Source: Aeromicrobium fastidiosum (GTDB lineage: Bacteria; Actinomycetota; Actinomycetes; Propionibacteriales; Nocardioidaceae). From it: a DNA stretch of 64,000 nt. Position 1 is the first letter of the stretch; every line of letters begins with the position of its first letter. A program made the translations under genes and the position numbers. Shown in pieces: positions 1 through 8,682 of the stretch. The notes beneath the pieces were generated by a model. That model saw only the letters and a program-made list of their open reading frames with translations. It was not told the origin of the DNA and made no database searches. The stretch lies in contig NZ_JAGIOG010000001.1 of assembly GCF_017876595.1 (NCBI RefSeq), positions 2,232,001-2,296,000 on the forward strand, read 5' to 3'.

Positions 1-1
1 G

Positions 2-670
2 CACACGGCGGCCGCGATGGTCAGCTCGGCGTTCACCGCGCCACACGTGTCGGAGTTCGTGACGCTCGACGTCACCGCGACGATGGACCTGCGGTCGAGG
101 CTGCAGGCCCGGCGCGAGTTCGCAGACGTCAGGCTCAGCCCGCTGGCACTCGTCGCGAAGGCGTTCCTGCGGGCGGTCGAGCGCACGCCGTCGGCCAACT
201 CGCGGTGGGACGAGGCGGCGCAGGAGATCGTCCAGATGCGCGAGATCAACCTCGGCATCGCCGCTGCCACGCCTCGCGGACTCGTGGTGCCGAACATCCG
301 CAGCGCGCAGCGACTCGGCCTCGCCGAGCTGGCCGCCGCGATCGGTGACCTCGCCAGCACCGCCAGGGCCGGCCGCACGACGCCCGAGCAGATGGCGCAC
401 GGCACCGTGACGATCAGCAACTTCGGGGTGTTCGGCGTCGACAGCGGCACTCCGATCCTCAACCCTGGCGAGACCGCGATCCTCGGCGTCGGCACGATCA
501 ATCGCCGCCCATGGGTCGTCGGCGAGGGCGACGACGAGCGCATCGAGCCGCGGTGGGTCACGACCCTGGCCCTCTCGTTCGACCACCGGGTCATGGACGG
601 CCAGCAGGGATCCGAGCTGCTGGCCGACACCGCCGCGTTCCTGCGCGACCCCGCGCTCGCCGCTCTCTGA
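2..670 (+). CDS. 2-oxo acid dehydrogenase E2 component (dihydrolipoamide acyltransferase), C-terminal catalytic domain, 5' truncated by window
   Basis: The reading frame is open from base 2, so the gene starts upstream of the window. What remains is most of the trimeric acyltransferase catalytic core, which moves an acyl group from the lipoyl arm to CoA in pyruvate or branched-chain 2-oxo acid dehydrogenase complexes. The active-site motif DHRVMDG (HxxxDG type) lies near the C-terminus, and the conserved TISNFGVFGVDSGTPILNPGE stretch precedes it. The lipoyl and E1/E3-binding domains must lie outside the window. The substrate cannot be decided from this part. Branched-chain acids would fit the enoyl-CoA hydratase and acyl-chain-type dehydrogenases next door, but that is inference. 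Confidence 0.9.
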   Translation, partial: HTAAAMVSSAFTAPHVSEFVTLDVTATMDLRSRLQARREFADVRLSPLALVAKAFLRAVERTPSANSRWDEAAQEIVQMREINLGIAAATPRGLVVPNIRSAQRLGLAELAAAIGDLASTARAGRTTPEQMAHGTVTISNFGVFGVDSGTPILNPGETAILGVGTINRRPWVVGEGDDERIEPRWVTTLALSFDHRVMDGQQGSELLADTAAFLRDPALAAL

Positions 671-725
671 GCATCGGGGTCACGCACGGCCACTCGTCTG
701 GGGTGTCACCCCCCAGCCATCGCCG

Positions 726-1490
726 TCATCGCGCCGCGTACCAGTCAGGAGTGCGCTTGGCGAAGAACGCCGCGATTCCCTCGAGATGGTCGGAGGACTC
801 CTCGATGCGGTGCTGCGCTGTTCGTGTGATCTCCCAGCGCCACGGGTCTTCGACCGCACGGGTCTCGTCGAGCGCACGCATCGATGCATCGAGCGCGGCG
901 GGGCTGTTGAGGGCGATCCGATCGGCGATCCGGATCGCGGCGTCCAGAGCGGTGCCCGGTGCCACGATGGTGTTGACCAACCCGGCTTGGTGGGCGCGCT
1001 GAACGGACAACGGCTCGCCGGTCAGCAGCATCTCGGCGGCCAGCGAATGCCCCAGGCGGTCCACCGCTCGAAAAAGACCTCCGGAGTTGGCGACGACGCC
1101 GCGCTTCACCTCGGGCAGGCTGAACCTGACCTGCTCGCCAGCCACCACGATGTCGCAGGCGAGGACGAGCTCGAACCCTCCGCCCAGGGCGTCGCCGTCC
1201 ACCGCCGCGATGACGGGTTTGCTACGACGACGTCTCGCCAGTCCGTACTCGCCTCCGCGTCGAGATGCGGGACTGGCCTGCTGGGTGAGGTCGGTTCCAG
1301 CGCTGAAGTATCCGCTGCTCGACGTGAGAACCGCGACCCGCAGGTCGGCGTCGTCCTCCAGCAGCGCGAGGGCGTCGTCGATGAGATCGGTCATCTCCAT
1401 GTCGATCGCGTTGCGCTTGGCAGGGCGGTTCAGGGTGATGATGAGGGTGCGTGAACGGACCTCGGTCTCGACCACCTGCGCGTTCGTCAT
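726..1490 (-). CDS. Enoyl-CoA hydratase/isomerase family protein
   Basis: The 254-residue crotonase-fold protein begins MTNAQVVETEVRSRTLII. Crotonases hydrate or isomerise the double bond of acyl-CoA thioesters. The oxyanion-hole region SAGTDLTQ and the GGGFELVLACDIVVAG helix are present, and EVKRGVVANSGG supplies the second conserved glutamate region. The C-terminal helical part is complete. A longer frame continues upstream, but this start overlaps the stop of the preceding dehydrogenase as ATGA, typical of translational coupling. The substrate is not deducible; a beta-oxidation or branched-chain degradation step is likely. Confidence 0.88.
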   Translation of the reverse strand: MTNAQVVETEVRSRTLIITLNRPAKRNAIDMEMTDLIDDALALLEDDADLRVAVLTSSSGYFSAGTDLTQQASPASRRGGEYGLARRRRSKPVIAAVDGDALGGGFELVLACDIVVAGEQVRFSLPEVKRGVVANSGGLFRAVDRLGHSLAAEMLLTGEPLSVQRAHQAGLVNTIVAPGTALDAAIRIADRIALNSPAALDASMRALDETRAVEDPWRWEITRTAQHRIEESSDHLEGIAAFFAKRTPDWYAAR

Positions 1491-2452
1491 GACGTGATCA
1501 CGAGCTTGCCGCGCACGTCGCCGCCAGCGAGAGCTGTGAAGGCCGCACGCGCCTCGGCCAGGGGATACGTCCGGTGCACGGGCGGCTTGATCCCGGTCGA
1601 TGTCACGAACTGGAGGAGGTCGGCGAACTCCTGTCGTGTGCCGAGGGTCGAGCCCTGGATGCGTGCGTAGCCAGCGAAGACACGGGCGACGTTCGTCTGC
1701 GCCTGGTAGCCGGACGTTCCCCCGGAGACGACCATGACACCGTGCCGACGCAGGCATTTGAGGGAGTGGTCCCACGTGCTCTGCCCGACGGTGTCGAGCA
1801 CGGCGTCGACCCTCTCGGGCAGGCGCGCGCCGCTCTCGAAGGTCTCGTGGGCGCCGATGTCCCGAGCCCACTGACGCCCCTCGTCGGAGCGACTGGTCGC
1901 CCACACGCGCAGGCCGGCCGCGCGGCCCAGCATGATGGCCGCGGTCGAGACCCCGCCAGTGGCCCCCTGGACGAGGATGGTCTGGCCCGCTCGGACCTGC
2001 GCCGCGGTGAAGATCATGCGGTAGGCCGTGAGCCACGCCGTGGGCAGCGTGCTGGCCTCGACGAGCGTCAAGCCGTCCGGAACGGGCAGGAGGTTGTGGG
2101 TGGGGACGGCGACCTGCTCGGCGAAGGTTCCCGGGTGTCGCTCCGACAGCATGCTCAGGGCCGGATCGTCGAGCTCCGGTCCCGTCCACCCGTCGCTGGC
2201 GATCACCGGGTAGACGACGACCTCGCGACCGTTCTCGTCAACACCGGCGAGATCGCACCCGAGGATCATGGGGGTGCGATCGGCGGGGAGTCCGACGCCG
2301 GCGAGGGACCAGAGGTCATGGCGGTTGAGGGAGGCCGCGCGCATCGTGATCGTGACCCATCCGGGCGGTGCGGTGGCGCTCTCGACGTCGCCGACCTCGA
2401 GTGCGTCGAGAGGGTCGGCGGGGTCGACGGTCCGGGCGTATGCAGCCAGCAT
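1487..2452 (-). CDS. Zinc-independent MDR-family dehydrogenase (quinone reductase-like)
   Basis: The 321-residue medium-chain dehydrogenase/reductase has an N-terminal GroES-like part (LNRHDLWSLAGVGLP, then ILGCDLAGVDENGREV). A Rossmann NADP-binding half follows, with the motif ILVQGATGGVSTAAIML. There is no four-cysteine structural zinc lobe, which places it with quinone oxidoreductase and acryloyl-CoA-reductase-like members rather than alcohol dehydrogenases. It sits between another MDR protein (36 bases upstream) and the enoyl-CoA hydratase (4-base overlap), so the three are probably co-transcribed leftwards. It most likely reduces an activated C=C or carbonyl group with NADPH; the substrate is unknown. 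Confidence 0.85.
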   Translation of the reverse strand: MLAAYARTVDPADPLDALEVGDVESATAPPGWVTITMRAASLNRHDLWSLAGVGLPADRTPMILGCDLAGVDENGREVVVYPVIASDGWTGPELDDPALSMLSERHPGTFAEQVAVPTHNLLPVPDGLTLVEASTLPTAWLTAYRMIFTAAQVRAGQTILVQGATGGVSTAAIMLGRAAGLRVWATSRSDEGRQWARDIGAHETFESGARLPERVDAVLDTVGQSTWDHSLKCLRRHGVMVVSGGTSGYQAQTNVARVFAGYARIQGSTLGTRQEFADLLQFVTSTGIKPPVHRTYPLAEARAAFTALAGGDVRGKLVITS

Positions 2453-2488
2453 GAGATGTCCTTCTGGGAGATGGAGGGGGAGTGGAGG

Positions 2489-3469
2489 TCAGGCCGGGTC
2501 GGAGGAGACGTCGATGACCGCCTTGCCGAAGACGGCTCCCGATGCGAGATCGGTGTAGGCGCGGACGCCATCGCCGAAGGCGTAGCGGTGATTCACGGCC
2601 GGGCGGAGTCCAGCCGTGACGAGCTCGTCGAGCCGGGACGCGACCTGGCCGAGCGCCCGGGGGTCGGTTCGCAGGTATTCCCCCCAGCCGGCACCGAGGA
2701 CCCCGACGTTGCGCAGCAGGAGTCGGTTGACGGTCACGGTCGGGATGCCGCCGGCGGCGAAGCCGACCACCACCAGACGACCGCCCGGGGCCAGGGAGCG
2801 GACGGCGTCGTCGAAGGCAGGGCCGCCGACCGGGTCGACCAGCACGTCGGCGCCCCGTCCGTCGGTGAGCTCGCGCACCCGCCCGGACCATCCGTCCGCG
2901 AGCGCGACGACGTGGTCGGCGCCGGCCGTGCGCAGGAACTCGTCGGCACCGGGACGCTTCACGACGGCGATGACCTCGACGCCGAGGGCGTGGGCCACCT
3001 GCACGGTCGCGGTACCGATCCCGCCTGCAGCGCCCATCACGACCACGGTCTGCCCGGCGGAGACCCGGGCACGGGTCTCCAGTGCGAACACGGCGGTCTG
3101 GAAGTTGACCAACATCGTGACGGCCTCGGCGTGATCCAAGCCCGAGGGGGCATGTCGAACGACACCCGGGTGGACCGCGACTCGTTCGGCGAGCCCTCCT
3201 TGACCGGCGAGCGCGATGACACGGTCGCCGGCGGAGAACCCGCTGCCGCTCGGGGCCGAGCGGACGACGCCGGCGATCTCCGAGCCCGGAACGAAGGGCG
3301 GCTCGGTCTTGAGCTGGTACTCGCCTCGCATGACGAGCAGGTCCGGGAAGTTGACCCCGGCGGCACGGACGTCGATGTGCACGAGGGAATCGCCGTGGGG
3401 GTCGTCGACCTCGGTCAGGCGGAGTCCGGCGGGACCGGTCAGGCTCGTCAGGAGAAGCGCTCTCATCAT
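2489..3469 (-). CDS. NADPH:quinone oxidoreductase family protein
   Basis: This second MDR protein, about 326 residues, starts MMRALLLTSLTGPAGLRL. The two adjacent ATGs (3469 and 3466) follow a GGAG; an in-frame extension upstream to 3538 lacks a ribosome site. It has the GroES-like fold (VNFPDLLVMRGEYQLKTEPPFVPGSEIAGVV) and the nucleotide motif VVVMGAAGGIGTATVQVA. It lacks structural-zinc cysteines. The quinone reductase/zeta-crystallin group reduces quinones or enoyl substrates with NADPH. It heads the leftward trio with the next MDR gene and the crotonase, and shares its promoter region with the divergent TetR regulator. Confidence 0.87.
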   Translation of the reverse strand: MMRALLLTSLTGPAGLRLTEVDDPHGDSLVHIDVRAAGVNFPDLLVMRGEYQLKTEPPFVPGSEIAGVVRSAPSGSGFSAGDRVIALAGQGGLAERVAVHPGVVRHAPSGLDHAEAVTMLVNFQTAVFALETRARVSAGQTVVVMGAAGGIGTATVQVAHALGVEVIAVVKRPGADEFLRTAGADHVVALADGWSGRVRELTDGRGADVLVDPVGGPAFDDAVRSLAPGGRLVVVGFAAGGIPTVTVNRLLLRNVGVLGAGWGEYLRTDPRALGQVASRLDELVTAGLRPAVNHRYAFGDGVRAYTDLASGAVFGKAVIDVSSDPA

Positions 3470-3472
3470 GCT

Positions 3473-3494
3473 CCAATTTAGAATGCAGATTTGG
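3473..3494. promoter_or_regulatory. Imperfect palindrome in AT-rich divergent promoter region, possible TetR operator
   Basis: CCAATTTAG and CAGATTTGG (reverse complement CCAAATCTG, 6 of 9 matches) are separated by AATG. The element lies in an AT-rich patch directly before the start of the leftward quinone reductase and about 85 bases before the TetR gene. TetR repressors usually bind such palindromes in divergent promoters. The match is imperfect, so the operator role is a guess. Confidence 0.35.
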
Positions 3495-3579
3495 TTTTGA
3501 TGTCGAGTCAGTATCTCTGCCGGCGGCGATCCTGGCAAGGCCGAGCGCGTGTGCCTGGCGATCCGGCTAACCTGCTCGT

Positions 3580-4227
3580 GTGAGCCGTCAGCGGGACCTC
3601 TCGACCACGCCGTCCGAGGGCGTCAGTCAGCCGTACGCGAAGTCGGCCCACACGCGGCAGCGCATCATCGACTCGGCGGCGCGTGTCCTGTACGAGAAGG
3701 GTTACTCGGGGACGCGGCTCTCGGACGTGGCGGCCGACTCGGGCGTCGGGGTCGCCAACATCTACTACTACTTCCCGTCACGGGACGAGCTCATCGCGCA
3801 GGTCATGCTGGCGGGCATGGAGGAGGGGCGCGCTTCCTTGCAGGAGTCTTTGGGGAAGCTCCCTGACTCGGCCCCTCCCATGGAGCGCCTCATGGTGGCG
3901 GTCGAGGTCCACCTCCGCGGAGGGATCCGACGATCGCCCCATGCCCAGGCCGTCGTCCGCAACGCGCAGCAGCTGCCCGAGCCGCTGCTGCGGCGTCAGC
4001 GCGAGGCAGACAGTGCCTACGGAGCCGTGTGGAGGGACCTCATCGAGGAGCTCGAGTCCCGAGGCGAGCTGCGAGATGGCCTCGACCCGTTCGCGGCGCA
4101 GATGCTGGTGATCGGGGCGTTGAACTCGGCGCTGGAGTGGTGGAACCGTCGCCGCGGGACCATCGACAACGTGGTCAGAAGTGCCCAGATCGTGGTGCGG
4201 CACGGCCTCAGCGCGAGCGTCGGCTGA
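3580..4227 (+). CDS. TetR/AcrR family transcriptional regulator
   Basis: The 215-residue protein starts at GTG. The N-terminal helix-turn-helix (residues about 25-70) reads TRQRIIDSAARVLYEKGYSG and VAADSGVGVANIYYYFPSRDEL, the classic TetR DNA-binding signature. The C-terminal ligand/dimer domain is all-helical and not assignable to a ligand. It is divergent from the quinone reductase/crotonase operon and most simply represses it, releasing on binding an acyl-CoA or related inducer. That role is inferred from position only. The gene is followed by a 254-base spacer before the NmrA-like reductase. Confidence 0.9.
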   Translation: MSRQRDLSTTPSEGVSQPYAKSAHTRQRIIDSAARVLYEKGYSGTRLSDVAADSGVGVANIYYYFPSRDELIAQVMLAGMEEGRASLQESLGKLPDSAPPMERLMVAVEVHLRGGIRRSPHAQAVVRNAQQLPEPLLRRQREADSAYGAVWRDLIEELESRGELRDGLDPFAAQMLVIGALNSALEWWNRRRGTIDNVVRSAQIVVRHGLSASVG

Positions 4228-4481
4228 GGCTGTCCTTCGTCTGCTCGGGGATCGCGTTCGGCATGGATCCATCGTCCTGAGCTCACAAGAATGTGGCATC
4301 GAACCGAGCACGCTTCGATCTCGACTCCGGCGGTGCAGCAGTCCGGGGCGGTTGGCGACCTCAGCTCGCAGGTGATGTCGATCGGCTCACACTGCGAACG
4401 GATGCGGAATTCTGTCGCGCAGCGCCGGTTGAACACGACGCACGAGCCAGCGTCCAGAGACAGCACCTGAGGAGATCACCC

Positions 4482-5438
4482 ATGGCAGAGCCGACGTCGA
4501 ACCCGACTTCTCGATCGATCCTGATCATTGGAGCAGGGGAGCTGGGCATGCCTGTGCTGCGCAACGTCGCGCTCCGTGCCCGCGATGTCGAGGGTTCGAC
4601 CGTCAGCGTGCTGCTGCGTGCTGGTTCGGTCGGCTCGACTGATCCGGGGAAGCAGCGTGATCTTGCAGAGATCCGCAGCCTGGGCATCGACATCGTCGAG
4701 GGCGACCTGGTGAAGAACTCCATCGACGAGCTCGCCTCGTTGTTCGCGGTCCACGACACGGTGATCGGGTGCACTGGAATCGCCGCGGGGATCGAGACGC
4801 CCATGAAGGTGGCGAAGGCTGCGCTGCAGGCGAAGGTGCGGCGTTACTTCCCGTGGCAGTTCGGCGTCGACTTCGAGGTCATCGGTCGCGGGAGCCCGCA
4901 GGACATCTTCGACTCGCAGCTGGACGTGCGCGAGCTCCTTCGCGCCCAGGACGAGACCGAGTGGGTCATCATCTCCACCGGGATGTTCATGAACTACCTG
5001 TTCGACGCAGGCTCCGGCATGGTCGACCCGGCGAACAGCACGGTCAACGCGCTGGGCAGCCTCGACACAGCCGTCACCGTGACGACCCCGGAGGACATCG
5101 GCGTACTGACGGCCGAGATCCTGTTCTCCGAACCCCGCATCCGCAACGAGATCGTCTTCCTGGCCGGCGACACGGTGACGTACGGCGAGCTGGCGAACAT
5201 CCTGGAGGACGTGCTCCAGCGTCCGTTCGAGCGTGTGGAGTGGACCGTGCCGTTCCTGCTCGACCAGCTGGCGAGCAACCCCACCGACATGACGAGCAAG
5301 TACCGGGCCGTGTTCGCCCAGGGGCGAGGGGTGGCGTGGGACAAGGACGAGACCTTCAACGCGCGGCGTGGGATCGCGGTCACGGACGTGCGGACGTGGA
5401 TCGGCGAGAACCTCGCCGACCGACGCAGGGGCGACTAG
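4482..5438 (+). CDS. NmrA-family / isoflavone reductase-like NAD(P)-binding oxidoreductase
   Basis: The 318-residue atypical short-chain dehydrogenase starts MAEPTSNP after a good ribosome site (TGAGGAG, seven bases before ATG); the longer in-frame extension to 4293 has none. The N-terminal nucleotide motif ILIIGAGELGMPVLRNVA matches the GxGxxG Rossmann signature. RRYFPWQFGVDFEVIGRG and SEPRIRNEIVFLAGDTVTYGEL are typical of fungal and bacterial aromatic alcohol/isoflavone reductase-like proteins. Such proteins either reduce aromatic or lignan-like compounds or act as redox sensors. The gene stands alone between TetR and a gene-free stretch, so its physiological substrate is open. Confidence 0.8.
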   Translation: MAEPTSNPTSRSILIIGAGELGMPVLRNVALRARDVEGSTVSVLLRAGSVGSTDPGKQRDLAEIRSLGIDIVEGDLVKNSIDELASLFAVHDTVIGCTGIAAGIETPMKVAKAALQAKVRRYFPWQFGVDFEVIGRGSPQDIFDSQLDVRELLRAQDETEWVIISTGMFMNYLFDAGSGMVDPANSTVNALGSLDTAVTVTTPEDIGVLTAEILFSEPRIRNEIVFLAGDTVTYGELANILEDVLQRPFERVEWTVPFLLDQLASNPTDMTSKYRAVFAQGRGVAWDKDETFNARRGIAVTDVRTWIGENLADRRRGD

Positions 5439-5943
5439 TCTCCGGCAGCGTCGACAACCGTCGTCAGTGGCCGAGCAGGACCACGGACGATTCACTCGCG
5501 CGAGGCACCGGGGTCGATGCGAGTCGCATTGAGGTCGACTGACAAGAAGATGTCGTTCGCGACGGGGTTGCGCAGCGTCGTTCCTCCGCAGTCGGGATGC
5601 AGGCATCGCGTCGCAGTTCATGACGTCGCCCCGACCTCGCGAGCCGACATCCTGCCCCCACAGGCGCTCCCATGGCCGCCGACGCTCAGCTCGCCCACCT
5701 CGCGGATCACGGGTCGAACCATCTCTCGGTGGTCTGTACTAACCGCATCGCCGAGCTCGGCGCCACACCCTCAGCGGGGACCGGGGGAGACGGCTACGAC
5801 ACATGCCCTGGCGGCGGCCGTCGACGGGCTTGACGAGACAGAGCTGACCGCCAGGAACGAGACCCAGGGCGAATCATCCTCGTGGTCCGAGGCAGAACGC
5901 CAGGACTGCTTGCGACCGTGAAGCCGACAAGCCCGACGGCTCG
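5439..5943. other. 505-base stretch without a recognisable gene, possibly decayed coding DNA
   Basis: No frame in either direction gives a recognisable protein. Two short rightward pieces look protein-like. One is an ATG frame at 5672 (MAADAQLAHLADHGSN) that stops after 53 codons. The other is an overlapping frame ending at 5921 (AAAVDGLDETELTARNETQ). That pattern could be a frameshifted remnant, but I cannot name a parent gene. No clear hairpin terminator or promoter is visible. The stretch separates the left metabolic group from the GntR-controlled island. Confidence 0.4.
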
Positions 5944-6621
5944 TCAGCTACCGGCTTCTCGGGCCACCAGGATGTCGCACACGCGGTGCGCGTTGTGGTT
6001 GACGTGCGTGAAGATCGCCTCGGCTGCTGCCTTCGGGTCCCCACTCTCGATGGCGACCAGGATGCCTGCGTGCTCCGAGACGATCGTGGACGGGTCGTCG
6101 TACTCGCGGGTCTCCTTGGAGAGCACGGTCAAGTAGTAGCGCAGCTCGGTCGTCAGGTCGTTGTAGAAGTCGTCGATCCTGGGGTTGCCCAGCAGGGCGA
6201 CGATGGACGCGTGGAAGGCGAGGTCTGCCGTGACGATGTCCTTCACGCGGTGCGTGTCCGCCGCGCGCGTGAGCGCGTTGAGCGCCTTGCGGAGGCCGCC
6301 CAGGTCTTCGGTGCGCCGAGGCTGGTGGACGGCGGCCGTCTCCAGCTGCAGGCGTGCGTCGTAGAGAGCCATGACGCTCTCGGCCGTCGGCGCGATGACG
6401 ACCGCGCCGCGGTTGACCTCGTAGTTCACGAGGCCGCCGAGCTCCAGGATGCGGACCGCCTCACGCACGGTGTTGCGGGAGATCTTCAGATCCGTCGCGA
6501 TGGCGCTCTCGCGGAGGCGCGTTCCGGGACTGAAGTGCCCGGACATGATGAGGTCGGACAGCCCCTCCGCGACCTGCTGCGCCGCCGTCGTTCGACGGAC
6601 CGCGATGTCAAGAGAAGTCAT
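5944..6621 (-). CDS. GntR family transcriptional regulator, FCD (FadR-like) subfamily
   Basis: The 225-residue protein has an N-terminal winged helix (residues about 10-75; TRLRESAIATDLKISRNTVR with EAVRILELGGLV). An all-helical FCD ligand-binding domain follows (LYDARLQLETAAV, then TADLAFHASIVALLGNPRI). The last segment HAGILVAIESGDPKAAAEAI is diagnostic for FCD regulators. These bind carboxylic or amino acid derivatives, often with a metal held by an Asp and three His. It is divergent from the aminotransferase operon, with a perfect palindrome in the 62-base intergenic region. Related palindromes precede two other units further right, so it is the best candidate for the regulator of the whole island. 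Confidence 0.9.
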   Translation of the reverse strand: MTSLDIAVRRTTAAQQVAEGLSDLIMSGHFSPGTRLRESAIATDLKISRNTVREAVRILELGGLVNYEVNRGAVVIAPTAESVMALYDARLQLETAAVHQPRRTEDLGGLRKALNALTRAADTHRVKDIVTADLAFHASIVALLGNPRIDDFYNDLTTELRYYLTVLSKETREYDDPSTIVSEHAGILVAIESGDPKAAAEAIFTHVNHNAHRVCDILVAREAGS

Positions 6622-6647
6622 GGTGTCAGGTTACGCCGAAAGTGGTC

Positions 6648-6682
6648 TTGCGTCGAGCAGTTGAACTGTTCTACAGTTCCCA
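6648..6682 (+). promoter_or_regulatory. Promoter with palindromic operator before the aminotransferase operon
   Basis: GAACTGT (6663-6669), TCT and ACAGTTC (6673-6679) form a perfect 17-base palindrome ending four bases before the ATG at 6684. A possible promoter is TTGCGT (6648-6653), an 18-base spacer and TACAGT (6672-6677). It would put the transcription start at about the ATG itself, and no ribosome site is visible, so the mRNA may be leaderless. The operator overlaps the -10 box, which fits repression. Written as GTTGAACTG-N5-CAGTTC it matches the sites at 16568 and 16735. Confidence 0.6.
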
Positions 6683-6683
6683 C

Positions 6684-7925
6684 ATGACCGATCGCGCTCT
6701 CTGGCATGGACAGGCTCACATGCCGACGTCCCAGGCCCACCGACTCACGATCAAGGGCGGCGAGGGCGCGTGGTTGACGACCAGCGACGGGCAGCGACTG
6801 CTCGACGCGACAGCCAGCCTCTGGCACGCCAACGTCGGGCACGGCCGGGAACGCATCGCCCGCGCAGCCTACGAGCAGATGAAGACGCTCGAGACGTACC
6901 ACGTGTTCGGACGCTTCGCGAACGAGCCGGCACTGGATCTCGCCGACCGTCTCGCCGACATCGGACCGATCGACGGCGGGCGGGTCATGCTGACCAGCGG
7001 CGGCTCGGACTCCATCGAGCTGGCCTGCAAGCTGGCGCGACGCCACTGGCAGCTCGAGGGCAGGCCCGAGAAGACGACCATCGTCAGCAGGGAGACGTCC
7101 TACCACGGGCTGCACGGCTACGGCACCAGCATCGCCGGTCTCGAGTACAACCGCGAGGGCTACGGCAGCCAGTCCCTGATCCCCGAGACGCTCCGCATCC
7201 CCGCCAACGACATCGCTGCCGCCACCGCGATGCTCGCCGCCCACGGCACGGAGAACATCGCCGCCATCGTCTTCGAGCCGGTCATCGGCACCGGCGGAAT
7301 CGTCGGCCCCGTCGACGGATACCTGGCGGGCCTGCAGGCCTTCGCTCGCGCGAACGACATCCTGCTGATCGCGGACGAAGTCATCACCGGCTTCGGCCGG
7401 GTCGGCACCATGTTCGCCTGCGAGCGGTACGACATCAGCCCGGACATGGTCGTGATGGCCAAGGGCCTGACGTCCGGCTACGCCCCCCTCGGCGCGGTGC
7501 TGGTGTCACCGCGCATCGCCGACAGGTTCTTCGACGGCGCGGACGCGCCGATGTTCCGTCACGGCCTCACGTACTCCGGGCACGCCACCGCTTGCGTCGT
7601 CGCGCAGGAGAACCTCGACATCATCGAGGAAGAAGGCCTGGTGGAGCGGTCCGCCCACCTGGAGGACGTGCTGGCTCGAGCCGTCGCACCGCTCGCGGAC
7701 CACCCCCTCGTGGAGGAGGTCCGCTCGGGGTCGGCCTTCCTCGCGGGCATCCAGATCGTCGCGGACGTCAAGGGCGACGACGTGGCCTTCGAGTGCGTCC
7801 GCCGTGGCGTGCTGACACGGACGATCCACGCCAACACACTGCAGATCTGCCCCCCGTTCGTCGCCACCGAGGCGGAGGTCGAGCTCATCGCCACGACCAT
7901 CGCCGACGCGCTCGACTCCATCTGA
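6684..7925 (+). CDS. Class III PLP-dependent aminotransferase (omega-amino acid/diamine type)
   Basis: The 413-residue protein starts at MTDRALWHG directly after the operator. Class III aminotransferases move the terminal amino group of omega-amino acids, diamines or ornithine/GABA-like compounds to a 2-oxo acid. Seen are the substrate-loop region DATASLWHANVGHGRE, the PLP-phosphate region TSGGSDSIELACK, the YHGLHGYGTSIAG motif, the LIADEVITGFGRVG aspartate strand and the Schiff-base lysine at about K260 in VVMAKGLTSGYAPLGA. Length is normal for the family. It is the first gene of a five-gene operon that also holds a second aminotransferase and a semialdehyde dehydrogenase, pointing to omega-amino acid breakdown. 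The exact amine is unknown. Confidence 0.9.
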   Translation: MTDRALWHGQAHMPTSQAHRLTIKGGEGAWLTTSDGQRLLDATASLWHANVGHGRERIARAAYEQMKTLETYHVFGRFANEPALDLADRLADIGPIDGGRVMLTSGGSDSIELACKLARRHWQLEGRPEKTTIVSRETSYHGLHGYGTSIAGLEYNREGYGSQSLIPETLRIPANDIAAATAMLAAHGTENIAAIVFEPVIGTGGIVGPVDGYLAGLQAFARANDILLIADEVITGFGRVGTMFACERYDISPDMVVMAKGLTSGYAPLGAVLVSPRIADRFFDGADAPMFRHGLTYSGHATACVVAQENLDIIEEEGLVERSAHLEDVLARAVAPLADHPLVEEVRSGSAFLAGIQIVADVKGDDVAFECVRRGVLTRTIHANTLQICPPFVATEAEVELIATTIADALDSI

Positions 7926-7955
7926 CGTCACGACCACACCGCCCAAGGAGCATCC

Positions 7956-8681
7956 ATGACCATCAACCTCGCCGACTACGACGCGCTCAGCTTCGACTGC
8001 TACGGCACCCTGATCGACTGGGAGGCCGGCATCGCAGCCGTCCTCTCGCCCTGGGCCGCCGAGCTCGGCCTCGACAAGTCAGACGAGGACCTGCTGCTCG
8101 CCTACGCGGACAACGAGGCACAGGTCGAGGCCGAGCACGGGGACTGGCTCTACTCGAAGGTCCTCGCCGAGGCGTTCCGGCGCACTGGCCAGGTGCTCGA
8201 CGCACCCGTCAGCGACGAGTGGGCCGACAAGCTCGGCGGATCCGTCCCCGACTGGCCGGCCTTCGAGGACTCCACCGAGGCCCTCACGAAGCTCGCCGAG
8301 GACTACCAGCTGATCATCCTCTCCAACGTCGACCGAGCCGGCTTCAAGGGCTCCAACGACCGGCTGAAGGTGAGCTTCGACCGCATCATCACGGCAGAGG
8401 ACGTCAAGGCCTACAAGCCGGCCCCCCAGCACTTCGAGGAGCTCGACGTCGCCCTCGAGGACATGGGCATCCCGCGCGAGCGGCTCCTGCACGTGGCACA
8501 GAGCCTGTTCCACGACCACGTCCCGGCCAAGCGGCACGGACTGCCGTCGGTCTGGATCAACCGGCGCCACGACCGTCCCGGATGGGGTGCAACCCCCGAG
8601 CCCTCGGCCGAGTTCTCGTACGACGCCGAGTACCGCTCCATGATCGACTTCGCAGAAGCGGCGCACGCCGCCAAGCACTGA
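7956..8681 (+). CDS. HAD-superfamily hydrolase, haloacid dehalogenase type II-like
   Basis: The 241-residue protein follows a good AAGGAG ribosome site. The nucleophile motif LSFDCYGTLIDWEAGI puts Asp14 in the position that attacks the substrate. The later motifs LIILSNVDRAGF and KAYKPAPQHFEEL supply the Ser/Asn and Lys. The form FDCYGTLIDWEAG resembles the L-2-haloacid dehalogenase branch rather than sugar phosphatases. In an amino acid catabolic operon a dehalogenase role is not obvious, so it may hydrolyse a phosphorylated or side-product intermediate. It ends one base before the start of the next gene. Confidence 0.85.
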   Translation: MTINLADYDALSFDCYGTLIDWEAGIAAVLSPWAAELGLDKSDEDLLLAYADNEAQVEAEHGDWLYSKVLAEAFRRTGQVLDAPVSDEWADKLGGSVPDWPAFEDSTEALTKLAEDYQLIILSNVDRAGFKGSNDRLKVSFDRIITAEDVKAYKPAPQHFEELDVALEDMGIPRERLLHVAQSLFHDHVPAKRHGLPSVWINRRHDRPGWGATPEPSAEFSYDAEYRSMIDFAEAAHAAKH

Positions 8682-8682
8682 G

